Translations under genes and position numbers: made by a program
The notes under the pieces: generated by a model
Database searches by the model: none
What the model saw: only the letters and a program-made list of their open reading frames with translations
Told to the model about the DNA's origin: nothing
Part shown: piece after piece, positions 51,801-64,000 of the stretch
Layout of the letters: every line of letters begins with the position of its first letter
Numbering within the stretch: the stretch's first letter is position 1
From: Atrichornis clamosus
Taxonomy: Eukaryota > Chordata > Aves > Passeriformes > Menuridae
Direction of reading: 5' to 3'
DNA length: 64,000 bases
Assembly: GCA_013400975.1 (NCBI GenBank)
Contig: WBMZ01011614.1
Span: 173-64,172 of the forward strand

Positions 51801-53997
51801 AAGTAGTAGAAAAGAGAGGTTACAGTGTGTTTTTTCATTCAAAGTGTTTGTTACTTGTGTATTGTTCACTAGGCAAAAATACAATTTATAGTGGAAGAAT
51901 ATATATAATCTGGGAAGAAATCCCATGATAATATTAAAAATTTGGCAATCCTTTAAATTAGTCTCTGAGTTTAAGTCTTCTCATAGAGGTAGGGACCTGA
52001 TTAGGGAAGACTTTGGAAGCAACAACTAGGAAGCAGCAAGATCTCCACAAACTCCAAGTACACTAACCTGACCTGCCCTTTCAGTTACCTTATCTAAGGT
52101 GAAATATGTACTGAAATTTTCAGTCATGCATGCTTTTTGCAGAGACTAATGAAAATCATTAGTACTGAGTACATGAAGACCATTCCTTGTACTCTCTGCT
52201 GTTGTTGAAGTCTCAGACCTGAATGGGACTATGTTTATAGGCAAGAGAATTATGCTGCTTAAATTATGAAAGAAAAATATGTTGATAAGAAAACAGAGAC
52301 TAGAAACAGAAAGTCCAAGAGAAAAACATGGTAAAAAATTCCTGAGTATTATACAACAAAACCATGTTAGAGGTAGCTGTTTCAGCCTGTTGCATGAGTC
52401 AAAAAAGAAGTTCAAGTTGAAAGAAAGATTCTTGTTGATACAACCTGTGAAAGATTCTTCCATGGGACCAGGGCTGAAATAGATTTGAAGTGAGTTCTGA
52501 GCTAAGACTCTCACATTCCCAAAACTGCCCTTTGGAAGATACTCTGGTTAAAAAACCATTGGTATATATAAAGTTTATTTTCTCTTGGGACAGTAAATTT
52601 AGCATCTGTTAATCACCCATATTGTAGCAGGCATAAATTCAAACATGTCATTAGAGTAAATGTTCTGATTATCACCTTGAAATACATACACTGTTCTTAG
52701 GTACTGGTTTAACAAAGGTACTGGTTTAACAAAGGGAATTAATCAGACTGTAATACACAGAGGACGTCAATCACAAAGGACCAAGTCACCTTTAGTTGCC
52801 CGTGGAATGTTTGTTGAACTACCTGTATATTTTATACTTAGATGTGCTTCATGCTCAGATCTGGAGGACTACTATATTTTGTATTAATAGTAATTTCCAA
52901 AAAAGGGGTAAGATGTAACAGTCAGTTTTGGATTAGATCTCTTCAATTTCTCTCTCAATTTGACAAACATGCTCAGCAGACACACAGAAATAAGGAAATG
53001 GAAAAATCCCCCAGTCTCCAGACCAAAAGCTATGGACTGGGAGGAAATACTTGTCAGAACTGAGAAATTATCAGAAGTACTTAACTTCTTAGATTCTTGG
53101 TGAATCATACAGGGTCATTTACAATTAAAATGAAGAAGCTGTTAGAAGCTGTACCTTAGGTTTGGTTGTGGTGAAAAAAATAAATTCTGTAATTTCTAGG
53201 TGCTTAAGCTCTATTTTTGATTGCCTAAACCAACTATTTTTCCAGCCTCAGATCATGTAATTAAAAAAAACACAATTATTTTTACATTCTTTTAATTAAA
53301 TATAGAAAATAAACATTGAAATATCAAAGCAAGTTAAGGCTTTATTGCAGTGCTTTTATGAGTTTCACCTGTAAGAGCTGGGGCCAGGATTTGAAGGTGG
53401 GGCTGTGCACTGGCAGTGTTGTGAGTGCAGTGACAGCCAACCACACGTGCCCACTGTTTTGCATCATTAGCACTGTAGTGAATCTTCAGGAAAAAAAAAA
53501 AAGAAAATGTCCAGTCTTTTTATTACTTCACTTTTTTTTCTTTTTTTCTTTTTTCTTTATACAGCACCTAATTTAAGCCACAGACAAAAAGAAAATGTAT
53601 CTTGAATATGCATCACAGGTTCCAAAAATGAAAAGAAATTGGATTTGGATAGCACTTACTCAATAGACAGATATGATACATGGTAAGAAGGTGCACTGTC
53701 TGCCCTGTGATAGATTAAACTACTTTGTAGGAAAATTACTGTGAGCCAGTCACCACCACCACCGTGGCTAAATCTTTAATAAAATTCTCTTCCATATTCA
53801 AGAGCGAGGTATGAAGTACACAATAAGCAGAGTGGAGTAGAGTGCCATTTATCAAACCACAGCTAGGTCTGTAATCTCCTGCTTTATCCTTTTTTAGTAC
53901 TTTATTTGTCTTTATTGTTGCAAGGAAGCACATTTACCCAGGGCAGTGGGCTTTTGGTGCTGATAAAGCTTTTGTTTTAAATTCTACCTGTGGGGTT
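51801..53997. other. Unique AT-rich DNA with one 17-bp tandem repeat
   Basis: No gene is recognised. The 122-codon minus-strand frame at 52146-52514 is Leu/Phe/Ser-rich and overlaps a 67-codon frame on the other strand, typical of chance frames. Confidence 0.5.
52701..52734. repeat. Perfect two-copy 17-bp tandem repeat
   Basis: GTACTGGTTTAACAAAG is present twice head to tail without mismatch. Confidence 0.95.
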
Positions 53998-54252
53998 TTC
54001 TTTTTTCTTTTTTCTTTTTTCTTTTTTCTTTTTTTTTTTTTTTCTATTTTCCATTTTTTTCTTTTCTTGATCAGATAACCATCTGGTCACTCTATGGGAG
54101 TAATTAGTCTGTTTTGGTGGTCCCTTGCTTGTTACGTATTCTTTCACCCTTCCTTGCCTGACCTGACCCTACCTCTCTTGTTTCTATGCTACCAAAAAAA
54201 AAAAAAAAAAGGAAATAAAAAAGGAAAAAAAAAAGAAAACAGAAAAGAAAGG
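53998..54252. repeat. Polypyrimidine tract and complementary polypurine tract
   Basis: Bases 53998-54066 are almost pure T/C, with a T6C-type repeat (TTTTTTC units). Bases 54194-54252 are almost pure A/G, starting with A17. The two tracts are approximately complementary in inverse order across a spacer of about 125 bp. They could form a long hairpin, or triplex (H-DNA) from the mirror-like T6C array. Confidence 0.85.
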
Positions 54253-56570
54253 ATACTAGGATACTATAATATCTAAGACATTTTAAAAAGACTACTCAAG
54301 CCAAGCCTGTTCAGGGGATGGTCTGGGATGCATTGCATAATGCTTTTTTGAGACTATTTGGCAAGATGGCAGTGTTGAAGCATGTTGCAGCTGGCCCCTG
54401 GGTGGCACTACATGGCTAGATCTGGGACCAACAAAAAGATTCTTGGATAAAGGCAGAAAACATGATTGAAGTATTTTTCTCTTTAAAAATTAAAGACTTA
54501 AGCTAAATTTGTTGAAATTGTTGATATTTGCTGCATTCAACACAAATTCGTAATATTATTAAACTGTGTTCCTCGTATTGAATGAGATCCACAATGTTCT
54601 GTATATCTTGACTACCTGATAATACCTGGATCATTTTTGGGAACATGCTGATACTAAGAACAGATTCGGTGGAAGGGTCCTATGGGTAGAAGGATGTGAC
54701 TAGAACTGCTTTGTGCTGCCTGAATATGCATACTACCAGTCTGTGCTGCAGCCCTGGGGGTGATTTTTTTAGTACTATTATAACCCTTTTTATTGTTTGA
54801 ATAGCAGTTTTATGACAAAACATTTATATTCAGCCTGCCTTTGTACTTGACTGAAAGAGAGCAATCACTGAGAATGATAAGGCAACAATGGTAATGATAA
54901 CTGCATTTATGGAGGCTTACAGAATTTAAACGGGCATGCAAAAATAGAGTTACAATAGTGCTCTACCTGTATTTGAACTGGCTTGGGTATATTTCTTGTG
55001 CCTGGCCCATGTTTGATTGTTGATGGATATGTTGCGTTTTCTCCTGTTTTTCTCTCTTACGGTATTTCTTCTGTAGGAATCTTACCAGTGTGTACAGCAG
55101 GTTTATCCTAGCACTGAAAGATGTCATAGTAAGATGGAGGAACGTAACCATTTTTCAAGATCCACATCTCTGAAATCACTGCTCAACTTACATATCAAGT
55201 TTTTCAGAGTTTGTGGTATTATCATCTTGCATCAAAATGGCCATTACCTGTCTTTCAGGGTTCTACCTCTCAAGAAAAATAGGCAATTCTTTCACTTTCC
55301 CTTGAGAAGTAAAGAATAGCACTGGACATGGGAAAGTAATCCAAGAGTTTCGGAACAGTCCTTCCGTTGCCAGAATACTTTTAAGCCTAATCAATTCTAC
55401 TTTTCTTTTCCTTTGCCATAAGGTATTCCTGTCACTGAGGTTCACTCAGACACTTCCACATGGACACACATGCGCTTTTGCATATTTTCTTAAATTTCTT
55501 GCTTATCAAAGAATGCAATAAAACCATGAGAAGGTTCAGTGTGTTCTGGGAGGAGGCAGATAGTTCCTGGATCTCCGAATTTTGTGTGAGAGGAACAGAA
55601 TTACGCCAGAGTCTCTTTATATTTTAGTATGGATTATGAAGAAAGAAGGTGTGCACTATACATTGTTCTAAAGTTATTTTAAGGCTATGTTCAGCCACAC
55701 AGCTCACAGGCTGCAAAGTAGAATTACCAATGTTGGAGGCTTTCCTACCAAGGAAGAGACTGTTCTCATAGAGTTAGAATGACAGATTCAGCCTACTTTT
55801 TAGATATTAGTTTTTAATATTTTGAAATCATTTTGTCAGGAAGATACTTTATATAAAAACGTCTTTCTATAAACCAAACCAATGTATATTTTAATAGAAG
55901 TGAATGACCATTTTAAAGGCCTTTTAAACTTTGAGCCATACATTTAGATTTTATTGTTCTTGAGAGCTGGAAATCTCAGTACAGCCCAGTTTCTTCCATA
56001 CTGAAGTTTTTCTATTATATAATTTTACTTTCTTCACCTGTATTTCAGTTTTTCTGTACTTACCCACCATTATAACTTTACTGTATATAATAGCTTGGTG
56101 GCAAAAATTTGTGCAAACTAAGTGTCTAGAAATGCACAAAGAAAAAAATAATTACTAAAAACACAAGGTAGCTTTAATTTTATTCATGTGTTATTTTGAT
56201 ATTGCAAAAGCTCACTAGCTACATTACATTTTTTAATGTATGTATAAGATCATTGCATGTTAACCTCCTCATGTTTCTGTCTGTGCTATTTAGGCTTTAA
56301 ATGCATTTAAATTAATAATTCAAATTCTCCTTTGAAAATGAAATATAGGTAATGCAAACATTGTATTGCTTTGTCTAAGTTCTCATACTATTCTGGAATG
56401 CTGCATTCAAAGATACATCATTTTTTACTAAATGTCTTTCCAGTACTTCTGTGCAATGATACCTTTTCCCCAGGCCCAGCTACTTAGTGGATATTATTGA
56501 ACAAATGTCTTTTATAGGATCGAAAAAAGTGCAGCATTATGTGAAAGAAAATTTTGAAAATGTGCATGGA
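54253..56570. other. Unique AT-rich DNA; possible 3' UTR at its right end
   Basis: No independent gene is recognised. For the minus-strand tetraspanin-like exon to its right, a canonical AATAAA reads on the minus strand at 56179-56184, about 390 bases past the stop. This is compatible with a poly(A) signal but common by chance in such AT-rich DNA. Confidence 0.35.
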
Positions 56571-56767
56571 CTATTTCAGAATATGCTTAGTGAATATTAA
56601 GCAAACACCTGAAGTTCCTGTGCTGCTGCCTAGAACCAGCACTTCATTACCTATTACGTGCAGTGACTTTGAATTTTTTATTAGGTACTGGTCTCTTAGC
56701 CTGTAAGGCTTGTGCATGATGTATATGAGAGCGATTTCCAGCAGAGCGAAGCTTATCATAGATCCAC
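56571..56767 (-). CDS. Possible last exon of a tetraspanin-like membrane protein
   Basis: On the minus strand the sequence enters through CCTTACCTTTTAG at 56768 and is open to TAG at 56571. The frame starts G-G-S-M-I-S-F-A-L-L-E-I-A-L-I-Y-I-M-H-K, a hydrophobic helix with a central Glu, then a basic tail (HKPYRLRDQYLIKNSKS...). Tetraspanins end in a G-rich start of TM4 carrying a conserved Glu/Gln, followed by a short basic cytosolic tail, and many have an intron just before TM4. The tail here is about 45 residues, longer than typical. CpGs retained within the exon (GAGCGAAG, GAGCGATT, TTACGTG) are unusual for this region and favour coding constraint. Preceding exons (large extracellular loop with C-C-G) were not recognised to the right. 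A chance hydrophobic frame or another membrane-protein family remains possible. Confidence 0.3.
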
Positions 56768-58280
56768 CTAAAAGGTAAGGATATTTTTTAATTTTCAGTT
56801 CACATGCTGAACAGCTGCCTTCAGAACACTTGCCCACAGAGCAGGAAACAAATTTGGTTTAAGGGTTGATTATACATGTCTTACTCATATACAGTAAGTC
56901 CAGAAATAGGCATGATGAGCTTCAGATAAACCCAGGATATGCAAATGGAGAGAACAATACCAGAATATCTACCCCCTAGTTTTGTGCTCCACTACATTTT
57001 TAGTGCATTTTTTTTTTCAAGCTGGTGAGGACAAAGGAGAAAGGCTTATATATACTTCTGACTTACTTAGTTTCTCCCAAATCTGTAGTGTTGATATTTT
57101 AAAAAGCAAAGTTTAACTGTGAATCTGGCAGGTAATGTATGCAAAAGAATGAATCATTTCTTTTGGCATTGCTCATATTTGCTAAGGAAAACAGTGTTAA
57201 CAAGTGTTAATGAGTATTAAGAAACAAGTAGCAAGGCAGGAGGAAATGATGAAAAATTGAGAAAGGCAACCAGTACGAATGAGAGGAGAAAAGGCACAAC
57301 AGTAAAGCTAGAGGTAGTGAAGGAATGCACTGATTACTTTTTCACTAAAAATGGCTTAAATGGACTTCTGAGAGTGAGGGACCTTAGTAAAATGGATCAT
57401 GAGTAATAAGTTCTAAGACTGTTAGTTTGAGTAATTCAAATCAAGTAATTTAGGGGTAAATATGTCTTAAGAAAGCGTAGGCTACATTCAGAATGTGGTG
57501 ATACGCTGATGGTTAAGATAAAAAAATCTGGTAAAAAAATATAAGGGGTGAGAAACTTAAGACACCCAAGACCAACAGGGACCTTCTTGGTCTCCAAGTT
57601 TCTCAAATTAGCATCATAATGTTAGCAAAGTCCATCCTAGAATTTTTTGCTTTTTTTGATAGAAATCTTCTCTTGGACTTTCTTTTAGAAACTTATTTAC
57701 TTTTCCAAACTATTTTTTTCATTTCCAATTTATAAATAATTCTTGTGCCAAAATTTGCATCTTGATTGGTAACTGTCTTTCAGCCTGACGTTTTACCTTT
57801 CAAAACAACTTACTGACATTTCTGCTGTAGCCAATCCTTATCCACCTTTCAATTTCACTGCTTGCCTATATGTTTTCAGCTTTAACTAACATTTTCACAC
57901 ATGGTTTTGTATGAAATCCCATGTTGAAATCCAGATAGATATTTCATCAAGAATATCAGAAAAGAAAACTATTGGTTTAGTCTTTCTGCAATTAATATAA
58001 ATTGTATTCTAAAGATACAAATGTCTCCTTTTCTTGTTCAGATGAAAACTGAGGTGTTATTGACAGAGTAATGAAATCATTGCTCATGCAAAGGGAAAAC
58101 CTTGTCATCCACACTTTCTGAACAGTGAATTTGGGTCATGCCATTTAAAAAAAGGTTTTCTTGAAAGCAGTATGTTTTTGATAATGGGGCCTTAATCCAT
58201 TCCCCAATCAGACTGAGCATGCATATCATGACAAATCTTTCCTCCATTAAAATCGTTTGCTATCCTAAAAATGAATTAGC
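56768..58280. other. AT-rich DNA right of the tetraspanin-like exon
   Basis: No further minus-strand exon with recognisable coding content was found. Sequence is unique and AT-rich. Confidence 0.45.
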
Positions 58281-58620
58281 TGAATCAATATACTCTTGCT
58301 GAGGTCTCCCTGAGGAGACAGGAGCAGCTGCTTGAGCAGCCAGTGCTGCCTGAACAGTCAGACACCAAGGCAACGAGGCCACCACTGGTGTCACCAGGGA
58401 GCAAGAAAAGGACCCTTGTAGGGAACTGGGGAAGAAGGTTACTCGTGGGTGCTATAGTTTTGCTGAGGCAAAACCAGGAATCACAACTGACTGTCAGAAC
58501 CGGCCAAGCTGTGCAATCCTGGAGATGTATAACAGTAACAGTAACACAGACTCCAAGAGAGCAAGAAAGAAGGCAGCTGTTGTTTCCAATGTGTCATGCT
58601 CCTCTAACTACTTGAACTTC
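58281..58620 (+). repeat. GC-richer block, possible decayed LINE ORF1
   Basis: The block has a 90-codon frame (58343-58615) rich in Gln, Arg, Pro and Ser, preceded in frame-like fashion by GAGGTCTCCCTGAGGAGACA and GAGCAGCTGCTTGAGCAGCC (coiled-coil-like, Leu/Glu/Gln-rich). The segment KKRTLVGNWGRRLLVGAIVL is faintly like the basic stretch before the esterase of CR1 ORF1. The likeness is weak. It may equally be an unclassified bird repeat or an exon of an unknown gene. Confidence 0.2.
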
Positions 58621-61600
58621 TTGAACAGCTGTGTAGAGACTTATCTTCAATTAATTCATTAGATTAATGTGCTCCCAAGGCTATCTTGTGGTAAAATTTC
58701 TTACTATTTGACTACTTATGCTGTATAGGTATCATGATATGTAATGCTGAAGGTGTCTAATAATGAGCATATTCTCCACTTTTTTTCTGAAGATTGCGTT
58801 CTTCTACAGAGAATAGGACAAAGAAGGTCAAAAAGAAAAAGAGATCAGATAAAAATAAGTTGAAAAACTTGAGCTGGATGGTTTTAATGGGCTTAGTTTG
58901 CACAAATTATCAGATGCAGAATTTCTACAGAGGTAGTAAATATACTGTTTTTTTGAAATTTCTTTTTTCTAAATTGTAGTAGAAAAAAAATAATGCCATG
59001 GAACAAGTATTTTTTCAACTGAAAAAATATTATTGGTAGCTTTTTATGGCTTAGTACTTTTCTTCTTTTTCTATGAAAAATGAATTAGTTTTTAAGGAGA
59101 GACTGTATTAACACTTTGAGCTTTACAATTAAATTTATTCTCAGCCTCAGAAGAGCTGATAATAGAACCTGATTTGGAATTCTCCATCAAAATTATTTTT
59201 CAATAGAAATAGAGAAGTAGCATTAGTATGGGTCAATAGTAGAAGACTCCTAGTTAATTTTGAAAGTGAATTCTTGAAATTTTTGCAGTTAGAAAATTGA
59301 AATTTTGAAAAGTGAACTTTTGTTGAAAGTGTAGCTTAAAAAAACCCTCTGGTAATAATTATTAGTTAATTTGTACTAAGAATTGCAAAATCAATAAAAA
59401 AGCTTTTGGCCTGTTTTAAAATTTCTGACTATATATGAATTTTTCATAGATTAGAGGGTTTTTTTTCTGATTATTTCAATGAGATGGTATTTTGAAATCT
59501 AGAATTATTTTTGTCTGTCTACCCCTAAAATATTTCCTTGTTATGTTTGCTTGATGTACACTATCATTTGGTCTTTCAACACATCTCCTTAACTGGTGTA
59601 TTTTAGTGTTTACATTAGACTTTAATTCAGCAAGAAGCTGAAATAATTTCTGTTTGTATGGCAGGGCTACACACCTGCAGCCAAGTTGCAGATTTGTGTA
59701 TTGGGAAATGACTGAAGATGGTTATGAATATCTTGATTGTTTGACTTATGATGGTTACTTTCATCAGCAAATAATATAATGTTCATTTTATATGACACTG
59801 ATTCCTTCTTCTTATGCATTTTTTTTCATTATCAAATTGAGGCTGCATTTAAATATCAAGGCTGTATTGCTTTTCTTGGTAGTCATTTGAGCTGTTAGGA
59901 TTGTAATTTTATAACAATTGGGTCTTTCTTAAAACCTCTTTTTTTGTTCAGCATAACTTTAATGTGTTGGGCATGTCTCCTTTCATCACAGCAGGGGACA
60001 CTGTGTATTTGCAGGATAAACTAGTTCCATATTAGCAATGTGGAATCTGTTTGAACTTGTTTGCATATGTTGATAGTGCCTTTTGAGATGGTAAGTGTTG
60101 GGGAGTTCTGTCAGCAATAGTATTTTTGCTTCCTCAATAGTTAATTCATATCCTGTAAATATGCTGTTCCCATTAAACCTAAATACTATTTTTATTGTCT
60201 ATAAGATATGTTGATAATAGCACAAAAATAAACACATCTAGAAATTAATGCCTGGTATTGATGAGTGAAATGCCAATGCTATAACTCACATTTTGCTGCT
60301 TTAAAGTCTCCCACTGTTGCTGTATTGAAAGCTTTTAGTGTTGTTTTGAATATGCCTGTGTAAGAGTTTATTCACAGGAGCTGTGAAAGAATTTAGACTA
60401 TGTGAGTCTCCATGTCCCATACTCAGAGTTTAGTGCATGGAGAATTTCACTGGGAATCTATCACAGCATGTCAGGTGCCAGAACTCCTTCTGTAATGCTT
60501 GGAAACGGAACTTTTGTGCTTCAGTGAAGATACATCAGGAAACTTTTTAGTCTGGGAATTTAAGTCAGGTTTAGTCAAATCAGTCAAATCACATTATGAA
60601 ATGCCTAACAATTTCACGGAAAAAACCCAACTTCTGGAAGAAAACATGAAAAAAGTACATAGGGAATAATATTTTTTTAGAAGCATAGACATGGTATTTC
60701 CTTTTTTTGAAATGGACGTATAAAAATATTTGGATGTCTGTGATATCTCATAGAAAAAGTTTTAAAAGGGAATGACGATTTCCATCATGAAAACAGAAGG
60801 AAGTTTTTTTGTAAGGTCAAAAGAAGATGAGAGCACTTCCTCTGTGGGCTAGTTGAAGGAAAGTCTGTGAGTGCATCCAGACTCTTGTAAACCTAAACAT
60901 AAATTCACCTACACATTTCCCTCACAAAGCATGTGATTTAATCACATTAATAAAGTGTATTGGTGAGGAATTCTGAGGAAGTGGGTGTGAATTGGTCTTA
61001 CAGCATGACTATGTTGCAATCACTGTGCTTTGAAGTGTCTGTGCCTGAGCTTTCTGAAGTATAGTTGGGATATGCCCATTTGAAGCACAAGGTGCATAGC
61101 ATGGGAAAAAGTATTCAAGAGATCAATTATTACTCCTGATTCACAGTGTGTGCAAGCTGTCTTTATGACTTGTCGCTGAGACAATGATTTGATTTGACAG
61201 GCAGATTGGATGTTATTAAAAGTAAAGGATTTCAGTTGCCTTACTGCACATGCAACGTGTTACAAAGGTCTTCGTGAAGAGAGCCAACAGGACTGTGCCA
61301 CTGCTTTGGTCTGCAGGTGAAGGAGTTGGAAAATTTCCCAGTTTTGTAATTGGGTGGTGAATTAATTGTATATAGTTGTCCATGGTGGGCATTTACTCAC
61401 GAAATGCACCTCTCACATTATTGAAGTTGATACAGTGCACCTTTTTCAAGGAAAAAGGAATTAGCAGTTTAGACTGAGGGCTCTGTCATGTTACTGGTGT
61501 TATTATATTATTTTTTATCTAGTATGAAAAATTCATTACCATCTGGATCCCATTTTACTAGATACTGTATATTCATATAAACTAAAAAAACCTATATAAA

Positions 61601-63782
61601 ATTATGTAAAAAAAGAGGAAGAGATTGAAAACGAGGTAGATACAGGAGACTAAATGAAGCAAATCTTATATGATTGCTGCATGCTTTATAAGCTTTTTAT
61701 GAATGAGTAAAGCTTAAGAAAATCTTATTTGGTATTCTCTGGAAATGTTCCTTGGGAAAAAAATCGCTTCATTATTATTTCCTTTGTTAACAAAAAGAGG
61801 CAGAGTAGTGATCTGTTCATGATCATGTTTAGAGTTACCCAGTTTAGTGATCCTTAAGTGTGCTCTCTTACACCTCTTTCGTTAAGTTGCAACTAGTGAA
61901 ATTGGTATAAATACAGAAGCTCTTTTTATAGGAAAGGTTGCCACTTTTATATAAGCCCAGGGAATTTAGGCATATTTAATTGTTATTTTCCAAGCTTTTG
62001 GTGAATTATCTATTATTTTTGACAAAATAAATTTGCAAGGTGCTCCCCACCCCACTAAGAGCCTATGTTCTGATCATTTTACTCCAATTTAAAAATACCT
62101 ATTTTCAGATATTTAAGGGCAACAGTTTGGAAAATATCTGATTCATGAAAGTCCTTCCATAAACACCCACTACCAGTTGGTAAACTATTTAGGTCTCTCA
62201 GGCTGCTCCTTTGAATTTTTAGAAATATATATAGTAGTAAGAAGCACTCATTACTAGTTTTTTAAAATATGTTTTCTCCTATCAAAGAACATATTTCTAT
62301 TGTACTCTAATGTTAACACTTCACATGTTGATTTTTTGTTTTTTTAAAGAAGAGCAAATGTTAGTAAATGTACAGGTAAACTTACCAATTAACTAAGTTT
62401 ACATATAATTAAGTAAATGTAAATTGCCATATGCTCAGTAAATTTCATAACCCTGAAGATGGTAATTACCATACCTGTCTTATAATGGCCTTACTTTGAA
62501 AACAGGTGGGATCTTCTCTGTCTTTTTGGTTTTTTCTTATTAGTAGTTTTTGGACAAATACTAAATGCAGCTACAAAATGTTATTGAGAGCAAAACATTT
62601 TGCAAATTTACCAATGCAGACATAAAAAATTATAAGTTCCTGTCCTTGCAGGTGATGATTTTCAAGCTGTCACATGCAACCTGGAAATCTGAAAGTGAGG
62701 CAATTAAAAGAAGTTTCCTCAACTTTTGAATTGTGCTCACATGAAGCTTTACAAAAGAAAGAATGAAAATAATTAAGATATTGAGACTGAAACTTCACTT
62801 TCTGAAAGATGCCATTTTTGTCTTATTTAATCAGAGCATCCTGCAATATCTGAAGTGCAAATATATAAAAATGTGAATGTGCTTGAAAATATAGAATTTA
62901 AAAAGGAGAGTGAAAGAAAATTTTTTTGGAATTTAGCCAGTCATAAAAGATGACTCATCAGACTGTGCATCTCAAAATACTTTCATCTTTGTCTCTGACA
63001 TGCCATTAGTCATTTTATGATTTACCTCAGTCTCTTCATCGTTATTAAATACTGAAATATTAGCAAATATAATGTATATTCCTTATGTATATTGATATTA
63101 TTTTGAAATCTGCATTAGGAACACTGAGCATAGACAGTTCTTGCTAAATTGTCCTACAGAACTCTCTGAGAAGCAAAAACACAAATGCATAAAGTACGAT
63201 CAAGTATGAAAGGGTTTTCCAAACTGCGTGCCACTAGCATTACCAAAGCCCTTTCAAAATACTACGAAACCTTTCACAGATCCCCTTCTGCTAATTGTAA
63301 TTACTATGGTTCTTATCAATGCAATTGATAGTACCAAGTAATTAGATTTTCTGAAAACTTGATCGAGGGAGAGTTATGTATATATATAAATACAGAATGT
63401 ATTTAGGACTATGGCTATTCAGGCTGAGGAAGAATTGCCTTCCTTTAAATTAGAAGGAGACAGGAGGGAGACAGAGCTGGTAAACTGGTTTTGTTGCACT
63501 TATGCTTCTGAAGTGAAATGAAATAAAGAAAAGCAGTTAAATGGAATCTATTAGGGCAGTTACTGATGTTTTCATTGCAACTTAAAATATTTGCTACTGT
63601 AACTTCTTTATAAAATCTGCTTAGAAGTACCCTTTGGAATGTATTCTACAAACATTTTGAAAAAAGATGGGTTATCCACGTGAAAGAACTTTAATTCGTT
63701 ATCTTTACCTTCCTTCTTCCTGATTCTCTTCACCTATTGTTTCCCCATTTTTTTGATGACATTTTCTACCAAAGTTGGTAAT
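58621..63782. other. Unique AT-rich DNA, possible conserved patch 60950-61440
   Basis: No gene is recognised. The interval 60950-61440 is less AT-biased, with many CA/TG-rich words and ATTAATTG and TTACTCACGAAATGC motifs. It may be conserved non-coding DNA, but the evidence is only compositional. Confidence 0.35.
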
Positions 63783-63858
63783 ACAAAAAACAAACCAAAC
63801 AAAAAACCCCAAAACACAACAACAACAACAAAACCCCACAAGACAAACAAACAAAAAC
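63783..63858. repeat. A/C-rich low-complexity tract
   Basis: A run of CAAA, AACCCC and (CAA)n units, about 75 bp, almost without G or T. Confidence 0.9.
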
Positions 63859-64000
63859 TTCACAACCGACCCTGAATGCCAACAGAAGATTTACAGAGGA
63901 ATGCAATCAAGAACGATGTTGCAAATCAAGCCTAGAATCAGACCATCAAAAATTCAAAAACTTCCAGCTATTTGCAATTACAGTGGTAATTGCTATTTTA
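63859..64000. other. Right edge of window
   Basis: Unique sequence without a recognised feature. Confidence 0.5.

Noticed and set aside
52146..52514. 122-codon minus-strand frame
   Set aside because: No motif, Phe/Leu/Ser-rich composition typical of AT-rich antisense, and an equally plausible frame on the other strand.
1..64000. CRISPR array, rRNA, bacterial operon or phage structure
   Set aside because: No regularly spaced repeats with unique spacers, no rRNA landmarks, and coding density far too low; all signs are of a vertebrate nuclear genome.

Overview
The window looks like vertebrate nuclear DNA from a bird, most likely a passerine. It is AT-rich, very gene-poor, and carries chicken-repeat-1 (CR1) LINE remnants on both strands, several ending in the diagnostic avian CR1 tail (ATTCTGTGATTCT-type). 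The best taxonomic marker is at 25319-25466: a tRNA-Ile(AAT)-derived head of exactly 74 bp followed directly by a CR1 3' tail. That is the architecture of the passerine SINE family TguSINE1. There is no sign of bacterial organisation, CRISPR arrays, rRNA or a functional tRNA gene.

Layout. 1-5.1 kb is a repeat cluster: an edge-truncated copy of an unnamed avian dispersed element, then three CR1 copies in the same orientation. One of these keeps part of a reverse transcriptase, and another keeps the ORF1 esterase domain fused by deletion to the start of the ORF2 endonuclease and the 3' tail. 5.1-28 kb is mostly unique AT-rich DNA with two very old minus-strand CR1 copies (10.3-10.96 and 14.9-15.56 kb), a second copy of the dispersed element (15.58-15.97 kb), a short CR1 tail (19.2 kb), an AT palindrome cluster (23.5 kb) and the SINE (25.3 kb). 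28.6 kb carries the most gene-like feature, a putative first coding exon on the plus strand: a signal peptide followed by the N-terminal half of a proprotein-convertase (S8) prodomain. 34-37 kb holds two minus-strand CR1 copies, one with a perfect 61-bp internal duplication. 38.4-39.4 and 44.7-45.0 kb look like conserved non-coding (enhancer-like) DNA, judged from local CpG retention and homeodomain-type TAAT motifs. A 57-codon open frame behind an AG lies at 43.25 kb. At 56.57-56.77 kb, minus strand, a candidate terminal exon encodes a tetraspanin-like fourth membrane segment and basic tail.

How it fits together. If both exon calls are right, the window lies between two genes, or inside a large intron of the convertase-like gene, which points rightwards towards a leftward-pointing membrane-protein gene. 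No other convertase exons (catalytic Asp, His or Ser blocks) were recognised in the 35 kb downstream, so the rest of that gene is either to the right of the window or absent. Almost all short open frames here are chance frames in AT-rich DNA or transposon debris. Calls were made by eye from remembered family features; no alignment or database search was run.
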